NCBI RefSeq assembly: GCF_030272615.1
Contig: NC_081410.1
Coordinates: 573,201,241-573,265,240 of the forward strand
DNA: 64,000 bases
Source: Cryptomeria japonica
Taxonomy: Eukaryota; Streptophyta; Pinopsida; Cupressales; Cupressaceae
Reading direction: 5' to 3'
This document shows, piece after piece, positions 34,107-46,840 of this stretch (positions within the stretch are counted from its first letter, which is position 1; every line of letters begins with the position of its first letter). The notes under the pieces were generated by a model that had not been told where the DNA came from, ran no database searches, and was given only the letters and a program-made list of their open reading frames with translations. The position numbers and the translations under genes were made by a program.

Positions 34107-34226
34107 AGCAATAAGGTGGAGAGTATCATAAGTAAAGAAGACTACATTCAAGCATTCAAGCATCCTTCAAGGCTACATATTCTTCATCTATCCATTGGAG
34201 AAACATTACATCATTCATTTACAAGC
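34107..34226 (+). repeat. Element T 5' LTR, second part
   Basis: After Gypsy-C, the phrases AATAAGGTGGAGA, AGACTACATTCAAGCATTC and GGAGAAACATTACATCATTC match 56543-56658 and also the fragment ending at 28095. The true 3' end is uncertain: CAAGCA near 34226 is a possible terminus, but the LTR could extend further because the other copies are cut here. Confidence 0.6.
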
Positions 34227-34985
34227 ATGTGTGTGTGTTAAGGTTTTGCCATGTTCATGCCATTTCATACAACATATGTGATTACATTCAAGAAGCAAAG
34301 AATCATTATCAATCATTACAGATCTAAGGTATACCTTTCCATTATTTACTTTAGTATTTGCAACATTTCATTCAAGGTTGATTCCAAACCGGGGCTTTAC
34401 CAAAGGCAAGACCCTATTCCCAACACATTTTCCTTTCTTTATGTGTGCTAGAAATAGGTGTGTAACTGTACTTTTGGAATTAAGCTTTATTCCTAGAGAC
34501 GGAAAAACATTTTTTGATGCATGGAAATTTCAGAGGACCGATAGGAGGGTGCCCTTGTCCTAACACATGGTCCTTGCAAATTTTTCATGATTTCACGGAG
34601 CAGCTCTGAATCATCTCATACTTCTCAAATCCAGGGGCACAACTAAACCCCGAATCTGTAGCTCACTATTTCTGCATATTTTCCTTCAAATCTCAGCATT
34701 TTACACTATTTTTACAATTCAATTTACAAAAGAGGAGAACCAAATCAATTAAATCCATTTATTATTTAGTCCTTATCTCATTTAGGATTTAGATCTAGTG
34801 GATTTATTCCGTGTTTTGAATGTAAAGGTTTCAAGTGAAAATTGACTTAGTAATTTCTCCTTTCTATGTTACAAATTGCTAAGGTCAAATTTTCCACTTT
34901 ACATTTTGGTGAATCCGACTCCTTACACTATTAATTCTGAATATTTTTTTTAGATCCAAGTCTATGAAATTTAAAATTCAAATTT
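34227..34985 (+). other. Element T leader, first part
   Basis: No coding signal. The part near 34378-34430 (CCAAACCGGGGC, then GGCAAGACCC) could still belong to the LTR or to the 5' untranslated leader. I find no clear tRNA primer site, which leaves the LTR boundary open. Confidence 0.4.
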
Positions 34986-35910
34986 TCATTTACAAGTTTG
35001 ATTTCCTTGCAAATTTTAAAAAAATAGAGGTTACTTTCACTAAAACCCTAATTTTTAAATTCAAAATTGAGCTTGTGAATTATTTAATTTGGCTTAATTA
35101 TTTCAGATCCGAGTGTTCTTCAATTTAAAAATTCACATTCATCTACAAGACAAATTTCAAAATTAAGTGGTTAATTGCAAAAGCCTTAATTTTAAAAAAT
35201 TTAACAAATTGGGCTTGTGGGTTGTTTAAATTTTGAATTTCCCCTTTTAAATTTCGTTTCTAATTTTAATTCAAATTTAAAATTGCAATATTGGATCAAA
35301 TTTCAATTTCCAATTTAAATTTTAAAATTAAGTGGTTAATTAAAAAAACACTAATTTTAAAATTTAAATTAATTTTTCAATTTTCAAATTCCAATCTTAG
35401 ATCTATTTCAAATTTAAATTTTAAAATTAAGAGGATCTTTCTATAAGACCCTAATTTTGAATTTAATTTTCTTGGTTCAATTTTCAAAAAAAATAAAATT
35501 AAGTGGATAATTAAAAAGACCCTTTTTTTTAAAATTTAAATTAACCATGTGTGTTTCCCAATTTTGCGTTGATTATCTCAATTTTCAAATTTCAATCCTA
35601 GATGTAATTTTAATTTTAAATTTTAAAATTAAGAGGTTCTTTTTACAAAGCCCTAATTTTCAATTTAAATTGCTTGTGGACATTTTCAAATTTAAATTTT
35701 AAAATTAAATGGTTAATTAAAAGAGCCCTAATTTTTAGATTTAAATTGATTATTTCAATTCCCAAATTTTAAAATTAAGAGGTTATTTTTACAAGGCCCT
35801 AATTTTAAGTTTTCAATCTCTTTTGGATAATTTTAATTTTAAATTAAGAGATTATTTTTTATATAATCCTAATTTTAAATTTCAATTTCCTAAGAGGTTG
35901 CATCATTACT
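34986..35910 (+). repeat. Degenerate AT-rich tandem units in the element T leader
   Basis: About nine imperfect units of 70-110 bp recur. Each has a core resembling TTTTAAAATTAAGNGGTT, then 12-20 bases, then CCCTAATTTT and a run of A/T. Examples start near 35157, 35330, 35416, 35500, 35615, 35700, 35765 and 35840. CCCTAA is kept better than its surroundings, and one copy (about 35043) reads AAACCCTAA, a plant telo-box sequence. No protein can be read through it. An A-rich run (36038-36090) separates it from the gag-like frame. Confidence 0.72.
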
Positions 35911-36124
35911 CTTGATTCTTTCAATTTTCTTATTTAATTGAATAATCATTTTTCTAAAATTTTGCATTATTCAATTTTGCAAGTTCCAAATTCTAAATTT
36001 TAAATTTCAAATTTCAAATTTCATTTCATATTTTTTGAAAAAAAAAAAAAACCAAAAAAAATTGGAAAAAAAGAAAAGAAAACACAAAAAAATTCTTGTT
36101 TTATGCATTTTGTATGTTTGCATA

Positions 36125-37048
36125 CTTTAGTTCATTTTAATGCAATAGTTAGCATTTCTTTTCAAAATTTCCAATTACTCTTTGAAAAATTATCATGCCT
36201 TTGACAATGCATTTTCTTATAATGATTATCCTTTTGAAGAAGTATATAGTAGAGAAGAACTTGAGGAGCCTCTTGGGCCTTTCCTTTATCCTAAGCCTTC
36301 TAAACCATCATTTTGCCAAAGGTTAATCAACATAATGCGTAAGAAATTTAGTAGTGATGTGATGGATGAAACTATTGATGATTTCATCCTTCCCTCTAAA
36401 TCATCCTCTAAATCTCCAACAATTCGCAAGGATATTGTCATACATAACAATCCACTTTATGATCCTTTACCTTCTATCGATCCTATTCATGAAGAAGCTT
36501 TTGTGATGAAATAATTTTATGTGGTTAACAAACATCTTTATCAAGCTTTACCTTTTGGAGATGAAGCCCTAATGAACCATGATAATTCCTCTCCTAAATC
36601 TTCTCTTGTTCATGAGGATACTTTGGTAAAAGAAAAGATTAATAACACTCCTTTTACAACTCTTCCTCTTAAGGATGAAGTTTTGAAAATTGATGTTGAT
36701 CTTTCTCCTAAAAAGTGTCTTTCCTATAAGAATACCTTAGAGCAAGAGGATGCTATCATAAAAACCTTCCTTGATGTCACTGTACCTTCCATATATCATA
36801 TCTCTCCTAGAGAAGAAGAGTTGATGGACATTGATTTACCCTCTCCCAAATTTGGTCCTTCCAATGAGGGTACATTGGTACAAGAAGATGTTATAAGCAC
36901 TTCTTTCAAAGATCAACCTTTTAAAGATGAATCTTTGAAGAATGATGTTTATCCTAAAATGTACCTCCCCCATGAGGACAATTTGGTACAAGAAGATGAA
37001 ATCATTACCAATTTCCTTAATGCTCTCCCTTATAAATGTGTATCATTG
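36125..37048 (+). pseudogene. Element T gag-like N-terminal region with internal repeats
   Basis: One plus-strand frame is open from about 36148 to the break at 37048 except for a single TAA at 36512. No in-frame ATG lies near its start (the track begins at TTG), so the start codon is lost or upstream. The second half, 36548 onward, holds four imperfect units of 37-46 residues. Each has a P-x-K/G-D/E-E motif and then HED-TLVQED or a close variant, about 21 residues apart. It is acidic and low in Cys, with no recognised domain. It is assigned to T because the strand and position fit and Copia-2 cuts it. Function is unknown; a structural gag role is only a guess. Confidence 0.55.
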
Positions 37049-38243
37049 TGTTAGACAGTTCAAATAACTAGAGGACAATTGAGAATTGGGGAGTGAATCA
37101 GTTGTCACTAGATTACCGAAATATTGAGCATTTAAAAATTTATTATCGGAACACATACGATCAATACCAGAATACATAAACCAATTACCGAAATAGCAGA
37201 TATACCAATTAAGCACAAGCAACCATTAGAGAATAGATACCATCCACATGACACCAAGATTTGTATGTGGAAAACCCAATAAAGGGAAAAACCATTGTGG
37301 GATGCCTACCCATAGTTAGATAATACTTCTGCAATAAGTATGTGATTACAAATTGAGGGGCCTGCACTTGTAGGAAGGCCAATAGTGTAGAGCACACTAC
37401 TCATTACAAAAGGAGTCTCACTGACAACATAAAAATCTAGACTACAATCCAAAAGGAAGAATGAACTGCAATAATAACATCTCCTATGCTTGAGTATAGT
37501 TTTGATTAAGCTCAATACTGGAGGTCTTAAACCTCTTTCATAAACCCAACTTGATCACCTATGATCGAACAAATCCTCTATATGAATGATTATTATATTA
37601 TTCGCTTGCATGACATGATCTACTATAAGATCATACACATATATATACAAACCCTAGACCTTAATCAATTAGGGTGGCCACCCAGACAATAAAACCTATT
37701 ACATAATTATAAAACATGTCAGCCTAAGGCCAAACAAATATCATCCAACCCATAAGTCATCCTAGAAATACATCGAGAAGTCCCAACAACACGTTACATT
37801 AAGTCAGTCCATAACCTAGATAGTACTAGACCCAATTTAGGTCCACACACGGTAAAGGAATGATCCCAATCAGTCAAGGCTCAAACACAATCACCATCAG
37901 AATCTTGAATCCCTTCTAGAAGCCGCACCAACACCATTTATGCATATTATCAAAATATCTTCAACAAAGCTCTACCGATGAGACCCTCAATGGATCAATA
38001 AACTAGGGTTACCAACATATAGGATAGAATTCGATCACCAAATCAATACCAACTGACTGAACATATATCTGCGTAGCATGAATAGTAGATCTAAGCCAAT
38101 TCCATAAGCCAAAACATACCATAGTATACCAGATCAACATGATCTAACCAGCCAGATACCAGTAAACAACCAAAGCGGCTAGTGTTGACATCAATGACAA
38201 AACACCAATGCAACACATAATTAATTCCTCCAAATTGCCAGCA
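37049..38243 (-). repeat. Copia-2 3' LTR
   Basis: The LTR starts TGTTAGACAG and ends TTGCCAGCA on the plus strand, 1195 bp. It matches 42844-43087 and then 51776 onward, continuing without a gap when Copia-3 is removed. It carries GGGAAAAACCATTGTGGG (about 37279), the uninterrupted form of the Copia-3 target. Confidence 0.9.
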
Positions 38244-38255
38244 ATCTCTCCCTTT
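38244..38255 (-). promoter_or_regulatory. Copia-2 polypurine tract
   Basis: On the minus strand AAAGGGAGAGAT directly precedes the 3' LTR. Two further purine runs lie at about 38395-38402 and 38441-38450. Confidence 0.75.
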
Positions 38256-38540
38256 GGCATTGATGGCAACACTAGATGTGGAAAACATCCAAGTGCCAAG
38301 AAATGCCAAACAAATCTCCCACACAAGAATATAGCAATGATGTTATATCCATACTCTCCTTGTAGATGATATCCCAATTAATTTCTGCAAATTTCTCCCC
38401 CTAATGTATATAACTCCTTAAGTTTTTCACATGAATATCTCTCCCCCTTTGATATCAATGTCAAAGATCTGACATAAATATCAAAGCAAAATCATAAACC
38501 ATTGAATCACAAGACTAACTATTCCCCCTAAGTAGTAGCA

Positions 38541-41500
38541 TCACCACATAAATTTGGAATGAATAATAGCTTTGATAATGCATACCAGACTGATGCCAAA
38601 TAGCATCAATTGGTTTTGTGCCAAAGGGGCATAAACCCCTAATCTGTCTCTAAGGTACTTAAATAATTCTATAGGCAAAGGTTTAGTGAAGATGTCTACA
38701 ATCTTCTCTTTAGTGTTCACATAAACCAATCTAACTTCATTTTCTTCTACCTTTTCCTTCAAAAAGTTATACTTGATAGATATGTGCTTTGTCTTAGAGT
38801 GGAATACTAGATTCTTTGATATGTGTATAGTAGTAGAGCTATCACAGTGAATAACTATCGATTCATTGCAATGCACTTTTATGTCCTTTAACATTTTCTT
38901 CATCCATAGAAATTGTGTATAGTTAGTAGCAACATCAACATACTCAGCTTCAATAGTAGATAAGGAAGTACATGATTGTTTCTTGTTGATCCATGAAATA
39001 AGTTTCTTTCCAAGAAAGAAAGCTCCACCAGAATTACTCTTCCAGTCATCAACATCACCTGCCCAATCTACATTTGTATATACACATAAAGTAAAGTCAT
39101 CATCTTTAGGATACCACAAACCATATTCAGATGTTCTTTGTAAGTACCTAAAAATCCCTTTCACTGTACTCTCATGATTTTCTCTAGGATCACTTTGATA
39201 TCTTGATGCAATGCAAACTACATTCATTATATCCAGTCTAGTCTGAGTCAAATATAGAAAACCTCCAATCATAGACTTGTATCTTGTAGGATTTACCAGT
39301 GCAGATTCATTTTTCTTTACAATTTCTTACTTGTAACCATAGGAGTACTAACTGGTTTAGAATTTTCCATACCAAATTTCTCCAACAACTCTCTAGCATA
39401 CTTAGTTTGACAGACGAAAATACCTTTATCAGACTGAGTAATCTGCAAACCTAAGAAAAATTTCATTTCCCCAATCATAGACATCTCAAATTCATTCTCC
39501 ATATTGTTAGAAAATTCCATGCACAACTTATCTTCACCTCCAAAAATGATGTCATCAACAAACACCTCAATAATCAATATATCATCATCAGTGACTTTAT
39601 AGTATAGATTACTGTCAGCATTACCTTTAGTGAAACCAAGTTTTAAAAGATATTTGTCCAACCTTTCATACCAAGCTCTAGGTGCCTGTTTCAATCTATA
39701 TAAGACTTTCTTTAATCTGCAAAACATGCTTTTATCATCTGAAAGTGAAAAGTCACTAGGTTGCTCAATATAAAATTCCTCATTAAGATCTCCATTCAGA
39801 AAAACACTTTTAACATCCATCTGATAAACCTTGTAGTTTTTATGTGCAACATAGGCAAGAAATAATCTTACAGCTTCAATCCTAGCTACTGGTGCAAAGG
39901 TTTCACCATAATCAATTCCTTCCTTCTAAGAATATCCTTTACAAACCAATATAGCTTTATTCCTCACAACTTGTCCAACTTCATTTATCTTATTCCTAAA
40001 AACCCATTTAGTTCCAATGACTCTTATTTTTAGGTTGGGGATTGTGTTATTCTTTCCTATCTAATATAATTCTTCTTCCATATCTTTCATCCAACATTCA
40101 TCTTTACATGCTCCAGTTACTGATACTGGTTCAACTTGAGAAATTAAACATACCTCATTAGCTACCAATATTCTTCTTGTCATCACTCCTTTGTTTGTAT
40201 CCCCAATGATTTGATCTCCTAAAGGATTCAACTTTACATACCTAGGAGTATTCTAACTCTTTGTTCCTCTTTCCTGATGTTCAATTACTATTGAATTTTC
40301 TGATATTGCCAGAGTAATTGGTTCAGCATTCTATTCTGATAAAGGTGTTACCGGTTCAGTTATGATCATTTCCACTACTCGTTCTTGCTCATAAATTCTG
40401 ATTTGACTTCTATTCTGCTCATCCACCTTGACATTAGTGCTCTCCACAATTCTCTACAATATTTTGTTATAACATCTATATGCTTCACTTTCATTAGAAT
40501 AACTAATAAATATTCCTTCATCACATATAGGAACAAACTTTCTAATGAAATCATCTCTCTTAATATAACATTTACTACCAAAGATTATGAAGTACTTAAC
40601 TATAGGTGTATTGCCAAACCATAACTCATAAGGTGTCTTATTGGTTCCTCCTTTGATACAAACTTAGTTGAATGTATAGATTGTTGTGCTTACTGCTTCT
40701 CTCCAGTAGATATGAGGTAGATTATCTTCCATCACCATGGTTCTAGTAGCATTCTGTTCTTTATTTCCACAACTCCATTCTACTAAGGTGTCTGGGGAAC
40801 AAAAAAGTGTCTCCTTATGCCATGCTTCTCACAAAAGTTATTAAACTCACCGAAATTCTCCACCATGATCTAACCTTAAGAACTTAATCTTCAATCCTAT
40901 CTCAGTTTCAACCTTAGCTTTAAAGATTTTAAACTTTTCAAAAGCCTTAGATTTCTCCCTTAGAAAAGTAACCCACATAATTCTAGGATAATGATTAATG
41001 ATTAGCATAAAATATCTATCACCTTGAAAACTTTTGATTCTAGTAGGACCACACAAATCAGTATGAATAAGATCAAGAACATCATTAGATTTGTCTTGTA
41101 TACTCTTAAAAGAGGTTTTGACTTGTTTTCCCATTTGACATTCATTACATATCGGATTATAGGGCTTCACAATCTTAGGTATATCTCTAACTGCCTTAGT
41201 TGAATTGATATTTACCATGCAATCAAAATTCGCATGACATAGCCTTTTATGCCAAAGCCAACTCTCATCAATTTGTGCAATCCATCGGAATTCAAATGAA
41301 ATATATTACCTTTTGTCTGAGTACTAATAGCAATCTCCAATCCAGATCTATTAATGATCTTGCATTTTCCATTCTTGAATTGTAATTGAAATCACTTATC
41401 CAGCAACTATCCTACGCTCAAAAGATTATGCCTTAAGCCTTCAACATAATTAACATTATCATTATTGTGCTTACCATCTAATGATATGGTTCCTCTTCCT

Positions 41501-41712
41501 TTGATCATGCATTCTTTGTCATCTCCAAATCTAACCAAACCACCATCAAATTCTTGCAAGGATAGAAACTTATTTTTATCTCCAGTCATATGATGTGAAC
41601 ATCCACTGTCTATTACCCATTCATCCTTATCTTTAATTTTAGCAGCAAGGGCCCTTTCTTTAGGTACATTCTCTTCCAATACCAGATCATCTTCTTTGAT
41701 AGCCAGGAACAC
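38541..41712 (-). pseudogene. Copia-2 pol (protease, integrase, RT, RNase H), broken
   Basis: Protease (41712-41407) has VIDSGCSHHMTGDKNKF, with D-S-G intact. Integrase fragments (41300-40640) keep CNECQMGKQ, HTDLCGPTR and LRLDHGGEF, followed by stops; the region after it (40581-40375) is shifted. Reverse transcriptase has a 167-codon frame (39820-39317) with [38 protein letters not shown] and the active site [13 protein letters not shown]. RNase H and its connection have a 243-codon frame (39272-38541) with MIGGFLYLTQTRLDIMNVV, DWAGDVDDWKS, KKQSCTSLSTIEAEYV and DIFTKPLP. Pol is among the better preserved in the window but stops separate the domains. Confidence 0.92.
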
Positions 41713-41715
41713 CCA

Positions 41716-42786
41716 TTACTTTCCATTGTCAGAACCACTAGTAGATTCTTGTGTCGGTTCATCATTAGAATCAGTCACACCTTCCTCATCAGCAAAGTAA
41801 CATGATTTATCTTTGTTTTTCCTATACTTATGCTTGTTTTGATATTCAGGGTTAGGCTTAAAAGATCTTCTAGCTCTTTCTTCAAATTTTGAATTCCTTT
41901 CAGGACATCTAGATGCAAAATGACCTATCTTATTACATGCAAAACATTTAAAAGGTGATTTTCCCTCATACTTACTTCCTACCGGTCCTTTAGGTACTCT
42001 TCTAGCCAATAGGGCTTCAAGTTGATCAAATTATTCATCTTCCCTCTTCATATCTTCCAATTCCTTTGCATACAAAGCTTTCCAATCTTGCTTGTCAGTT
42101 GATGAGGTAAATGCATGAAAAGAAGGTTCAAGCTTCACAACTCCAGAAGGTCCAAATTCTTCAAGCTCAAAAGAATATAATTTCCCAACCAAGGTATCCC
42201 TATTGACAGAAGTATTTTCCATTGTTCTCAATCTATTAATTGCAGTAGCCTTCATCTTATAAACTAGTGGTAAAGCTCTCAGAACTTTAGAAACCATTTC
42301 ATCTTCACTCAGAGATCCCCCACAACATTGAATTCCCATGACAATTTCATTTACCCTTTCCATAAATATAGTAATCCTTTCATCTTCTTTCATCTTTAAA
42401 TTTTCATATCTCACCTCGTAACCATCAAGCTTAGCAATCTTAATAGTAGGGTCACCTTCATTTAGAGTCACCAACTTGTCCCGTATAGCTTTTTATGTTG
42501 ATTTGTCAGTCAATCCCATTATTTGTTGATCACAAAGTGCACACAAGAGGGCTTCTCTAGCTCTACAATCATTCTCAATCTCCTTATCCAAGTTTGCTGG
42601 AGGAGGATTTCCAGATTCTAGATTAAAAGGGGTTACACCAATCTTAGTGATCTCCCAGATTTCCTTACCAAGACATCTCAAATGAGTCTCCATCTGAATC
42701 TTCCATACTCTATAATTTGTTCCATCAAGGCTAGGAATTTCTCTCTGAAAGACAACTATAGATGAACTTGAACTGTTAGATGCCAT
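41716..42786 (-). pseudogene. Copia-2 gag, broken
   Basis: The ATG at 42786 begins MASNSSSSSIVVFQREIPSL, then METHLRCLGKEIWEI, the usual start of this copia gag. After a short break a 147-codon frame (42474-42031) carries the rest of the capsid-like domain. A 97-codon frame (42009-41716) has the zinc knuckle CFACNKIGHFASRC, intact at about 41957-41916. At least two interruptions (near 42480 and 42020) prevent a full protein. Confidence 0.9.
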
Positions 42787-42829
42787 AGGATCTTCCTCAA
42801 GTGGTTAAACTTCTGTAGACATGACTAGT

Positions 42830-42841
42830 GCTTTGATACCA
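42830..42841 (-). promoter_or_regulatory. Copia-2 primer-binding site
   Basis: GCTTTGATACCA on the plus strand differs by one transition from the initiator tRNA-Met 3' end and lies two bases from the LTR. Confidence 0.85.
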
Positions 42842-42843
42842 AT

Positions 42844-43087
42844 TGTTAGACAATCCAAATAATCAGAGGACAATTGAGAGGGGGGGTGTGAATCAGTTGT
42901 CACCAAATTACTAGAACATTAAGTATTTAAAACTTTATTACTTGAACACATAAGATCAATACCAAAATACATAAACCAATTACCAAAATAGAAGATATAC
43001 CAATTAAGCACAAGAAACAATTAGAGAATAGATACCATCCACATGACACCAAGATTTGTACATGGAAAACCTGGTAAAGGGAAAAAT
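42844..43087 (-). repeat. Copia-2 5' LTR, first part
   Basis: It begins TGTTAGACAA and tracks 37049-37285 closely up to the phrase AAAGGGAAAAA, where Copia-3 begins. Confidence 0.92.
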
Positions 43088-44710
43088 TGTTGGCATTTTG
43101 GCATTAAATTATCATTGATGTCAATTGGCATGATGGCAATTCACATAAGAGTGAGAAAACAAAAGGAAAGATTACCGGTAAGGCATAAACTAGGATGAAG
43201 GTTGTGTGTGTGTTAACATGTTGAGCAATAAACCAGTCTTGTAGTTGGCTACTTGTTTATGATGAAGAGGTAGAATGTTAAAGTTATCACAAACCACTGG
43301 AGGTGAATATGTGTTATCACTATAGTGTGCACTATCAGTTGACAGAAGAAGAATGCCTTACCGATAAAGGCGTGTATTGGTATGAGTTTGTTGAATGTTC
43401 AAGTTTGAAATGACCATGTGTTGGTGAGCAGAGTGTTTGACCATGGTGATGCCATCTGGAGACAAGGTGGTAAATATGTAGATGTTGATAAAATCGCCAT
43501 CAACACGGTTGGTGAAACTGTTAGTCGACATAAATGAAACAACCACAAATCACGAGATTGCAATTGACTAATGCAGCTTGAGGAAGAAAGGATAACAAAG
43601 GAAGATCAGGGAGTAGTTGGTGCCTAGATCAATGCAAAGGAAATCCAATTCAGGAAGACCTTGAAAAGGAAATAGTTGAAGTGTTTTATGAGTTGACAAA
43701 TTTCAAGGCAGGAAATCTTGTTCGAGATTTGTATCCTCAGCAAGTATGCATTGGGGAATGGGAAGAGTGTACAGATACATCCCTGGAGTATAAGTGATTG
43801 ATCCAAGACAGACTAGATCAGATCTCATGAAGATTGTTTCGGGAAGAGGAAACCTTAACCACCTTGAATTTGAATTGCTCTTTGGCGAGAAATGATGGGA
43901 TATAGAGGTTAGCTCAAGACAAAGTAAATTGATGCTGTAGAGAAGAGGAAGAGAAAAGAGATTAAGGGAAAGAGAAGAATTTCTATCCTTAGAAATTATT
44001 CTAAGAGAGCTATAGAGTAGGTGAGCAATCATATTGGTGATAGGGTTCTACCGCTAGTGATTGAGTACCAGGATAACTGTAGTTTCATAGTTAAGCTAAA
44101 TCAGTAAGGGTTCAGAGCGAACAACATCCAAGTGTGACACAGTGTGTTGAGAGACTATGTGAGAGAGTGAGAGAGATAAAAGAGGCTGAGAAATTGAGAG
44201 GGTAATCTCATAATCGGTAGTGTGAGATTCAGTGGAGGAGAAAAGACTGTCAACTGATAGTGAGTTATTTGATCAAAGGGTTGTAGAATTCATTTGCAAC
44301 AAGAAGCCTTAATTGTATTCAACTAGTATTTCAATATACATCGCCAAGTTGAAGCTTGGTGCAGGGGTTGGTGCTCCTTGGATTGGTGCCCTAAAAAGTG
44401 AAGGGGTTGGTGCTCCTTGGGTTGGTTCCCTAAATCTTTGTAATTAAGTGTTTTACCTGTGAGGATAGATTGGAGCAGTAGTCTCTAACAACTTTTCTCA
44501 CTGATGTTTTTCCCACACTGGGTTTTCCTCATAAATCTAGTGTTGAGAGTTACATTTGTGTGATTGATCTATTTGGCTTTCTTTCTTTCTCTACCGGTTT
44601 GATTGTTTAGTGTTTAAGTGGATAACTAATATTCTGAAGTAGATTTGAAATTCAAACAATTTAGGAACCACTAATTCACCCCCCCTGTTAGTGGTACTCA
44701 GTGTTCAACA
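43088..44710 (+). repeat. Copia-3 5' LTR
   Basis: 1623 bp. In a hand alignment of its first 127 bp with the 3' LTR I count 14 differences, 12 of them transitions. Near its end lie TTTTTCCCACACTGGGTTTT (44507-44526) and AATTCACCCCCCCTG, the conserved copia LTR block in plus orientation. Confidence 0.93.
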
Positions 44711-44712
44711 AT

Positions 44713-44724
44713 TGGTAGCAGAGC
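44713..44724 (+). promoter_or_regulatory. Copia-3 primer-binding site
   Basis: TGGTAGCAGAGC follows the LTR after two bases and differs by one base from the complement of the initiator tRNA-Met 3' end. Confidence 0.88.
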
Positions 44725-44776
44725 TTAGGTTCTTGGTTATCTTTAAATCTTGATTAGATTTTGGACTTTGAACACA

Positions 44777-46840
44777 GTGGCAAGAAATGAGTCTTCTTCC
44801 TCAAAAGCCCCCATGTTTGATGGATCCAACTATGCCTTTTGGAGTAGAAGAATGGAGACCTATATTTCTTCCCTGGCTTTTGATGTGTGGATGTTTTTCA
44901 ATAATGGTTATGTTGTTCATAATGCTCCTCCCACTGATCTGGATGCCAAAAAAGAAGTATGAGAATAATGCAAAGGCCAAACATGCTATCTTGAGTGGAC
45001 TGTCTGATAATGAATTTGTCAAAGTCATGCACTATGTTTTAGCATAGGAGACTTGGAATAAATTATAGAGGTTGTTTGAAGGAGATGCAAAAGTCAAAGA
45101 AGCCAAGCTTCAAGCACTAAGGGGCCAATTTGAATGCATAAAAATGAAAGATGATGAAAAGATTGCATACTATCTTCACAAATTTAATGAAACTATGAAC
45201 ACTATTAGAGGACTTGGAGAAGAGATCATAGATGAGTTTCTTGTCAAGAAGGTACTTAGATCTCTCACACCTAAGTATGATACTAAGGTGTCTACCATAG
45301 AAGAAGCCAAGGATCTGAAGACTTTTATAGTGGATGAGTTATTTGGTTCACTGACAGCCTATGAGATGAGAACAATCAGTGATACTTCCTCAAGGAAAGA
45401 AGAAGCATTCAACATCACCAAAAAGAGGAAAGAAGTAGCTACTCATGAAGAATCCAGTGAATAATCTGATGCAGAAGTAGAAAAATTTGTTAGGAAGCTC
45501 AAAAGAGGAACCGACCAGTGTAAAGGAAAGCTACCGCTTAAATGTTTCAACTGTAGGAAGGTAGGACACTTTGTTGCTAATTGTCCTTAGAAGGAAACTA
45601 GTGGAGATGAGTCAAGAGAGTTCAAAAAATCTACTGGCAAAGATAGAGAAAGAAATGACTACTGGCAAGGAAGGATAGGCTACCAGAATCAGAACAATCT
45701 ATATACTATTAAGGATGATATGATAGATGAAGAAAATGCATCAGAAGATGATTACCATGAGAATGACAGAAAAGTCAACCTCTTCATGGCACTTTGTGAA
45801 CCAATTGATGAAGATGAGGAAGAGGAGGATATTGAGGCTGAAGTGGACTTGAAAGGTGAACTTATCAGTGCTCTTGAGGAATTGAGTAAAACAAGAAGAG
45901 AACTCAAGAGGGTTAAGCTTGTTGCAGTAGATGAACAAGATCTCCTGAAGCAATCCTTGCATGAATCCAGTCAAGTTATATCTGACTTGAAATTGCAGCT
46001 GGAAGAAACTAAGAGGATATGTGAAGCTACAACCTCTGATCTAACAAAGAAGGAAAAGGAGCATCAAGAGTTGGAAGAAGAAATAGTAAAGCTTAGAAAG
46101 GATCTTGAAGAAATTAAGGAAGAAATAAAAATAAGGAGCAAGTATGAAGGCTGCACCAAGGCCTTAGACAAGATGTTAAGCAAACAAAAGCAATCTAAAG
46201 ACACAGGTGGCCTAGGCTTTGAAGAAGGTCAAGGTTCAACCCACAAAGATAAATCCGGCAAAGAAATAATGTTCACCTCTTCAATTAAAAGTGAAGAAAA
46301 GAAGACATTCATTGTAGGCAAGGATACCGACAAAAAGACATATGCAAATGTTGTTGGAAATCGCCACTCAAATCGATATATAACAATGAATCGGAGGCCA
46401 CACTTTCTATATCAACATACAGATCCAAGGAGAAATACAAGAGTTGACCGTGAAGGATTCACTAGACTCAACAACATGAAGGGAAGACCCCCAATAAGGA
46501 AGTTCCATTAAGGTCCAAAACAACCTAACTGGTATGTTTCAAACTTGCATGGTTACTGTTACTGGTGTACCAAATTTGGGCATAGATTAGCTGACTGTAG
46601 ATTAATCAATAAGCCCTCTACGAGTTATAAAAGTATAAATCTATTTAATGCACTTTGGGATATGAATGTTGTCTGTTATCAATGCAATGGATATGGTCAT
46701 AAGATTTTTGATTGTAGGAAGAATAAACCAGTACCCTACAATAATTTTAAGGATGTTCCCATAAATGAAAATGTAAAATGCTATAACTGTCAAGAGTTTG
46801 GACACATAGAAAAGTTATGTAAAAACTTGAAGATCGAATA
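44777..46840 (+). pseudogene. Copia-3 gag with coiled coil and four zinc knuckles, broken
   Basis: The likely start codon is now GTG at 44777 (followed by ARNESSSSKAPMFDGSNY). A frameshift in an A-run near 44950 and a TAG near 45045 break the capsid-like domain, which continues FEGDAKVKEAKLQALRGQFE at 45072-45464. The first zinc knuckle CFNCRKVGHFVANC lies at 45543-45584. A 263-codon frame (45720-46511) is very acidic and then a long coiled coil (about 45855-46160). Three more knuckles follow at 46545-46841: CYWCTKFGHRLADC, CYQCNGYGHKIFDC and CYNCQEFGHIEKLC. This layout is typical of Sirevirus gag, which is longer than that of other copia elements. Confidence 0.9.

Noticed and set aside
37044-37048. 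CATTG as a target-site duplication of Copia-2
   Set aside because: The sequence after the right end (52760 onward) does not repeat it in any placement I tried. The right LTR end is eroded, so no duplication is claimed.
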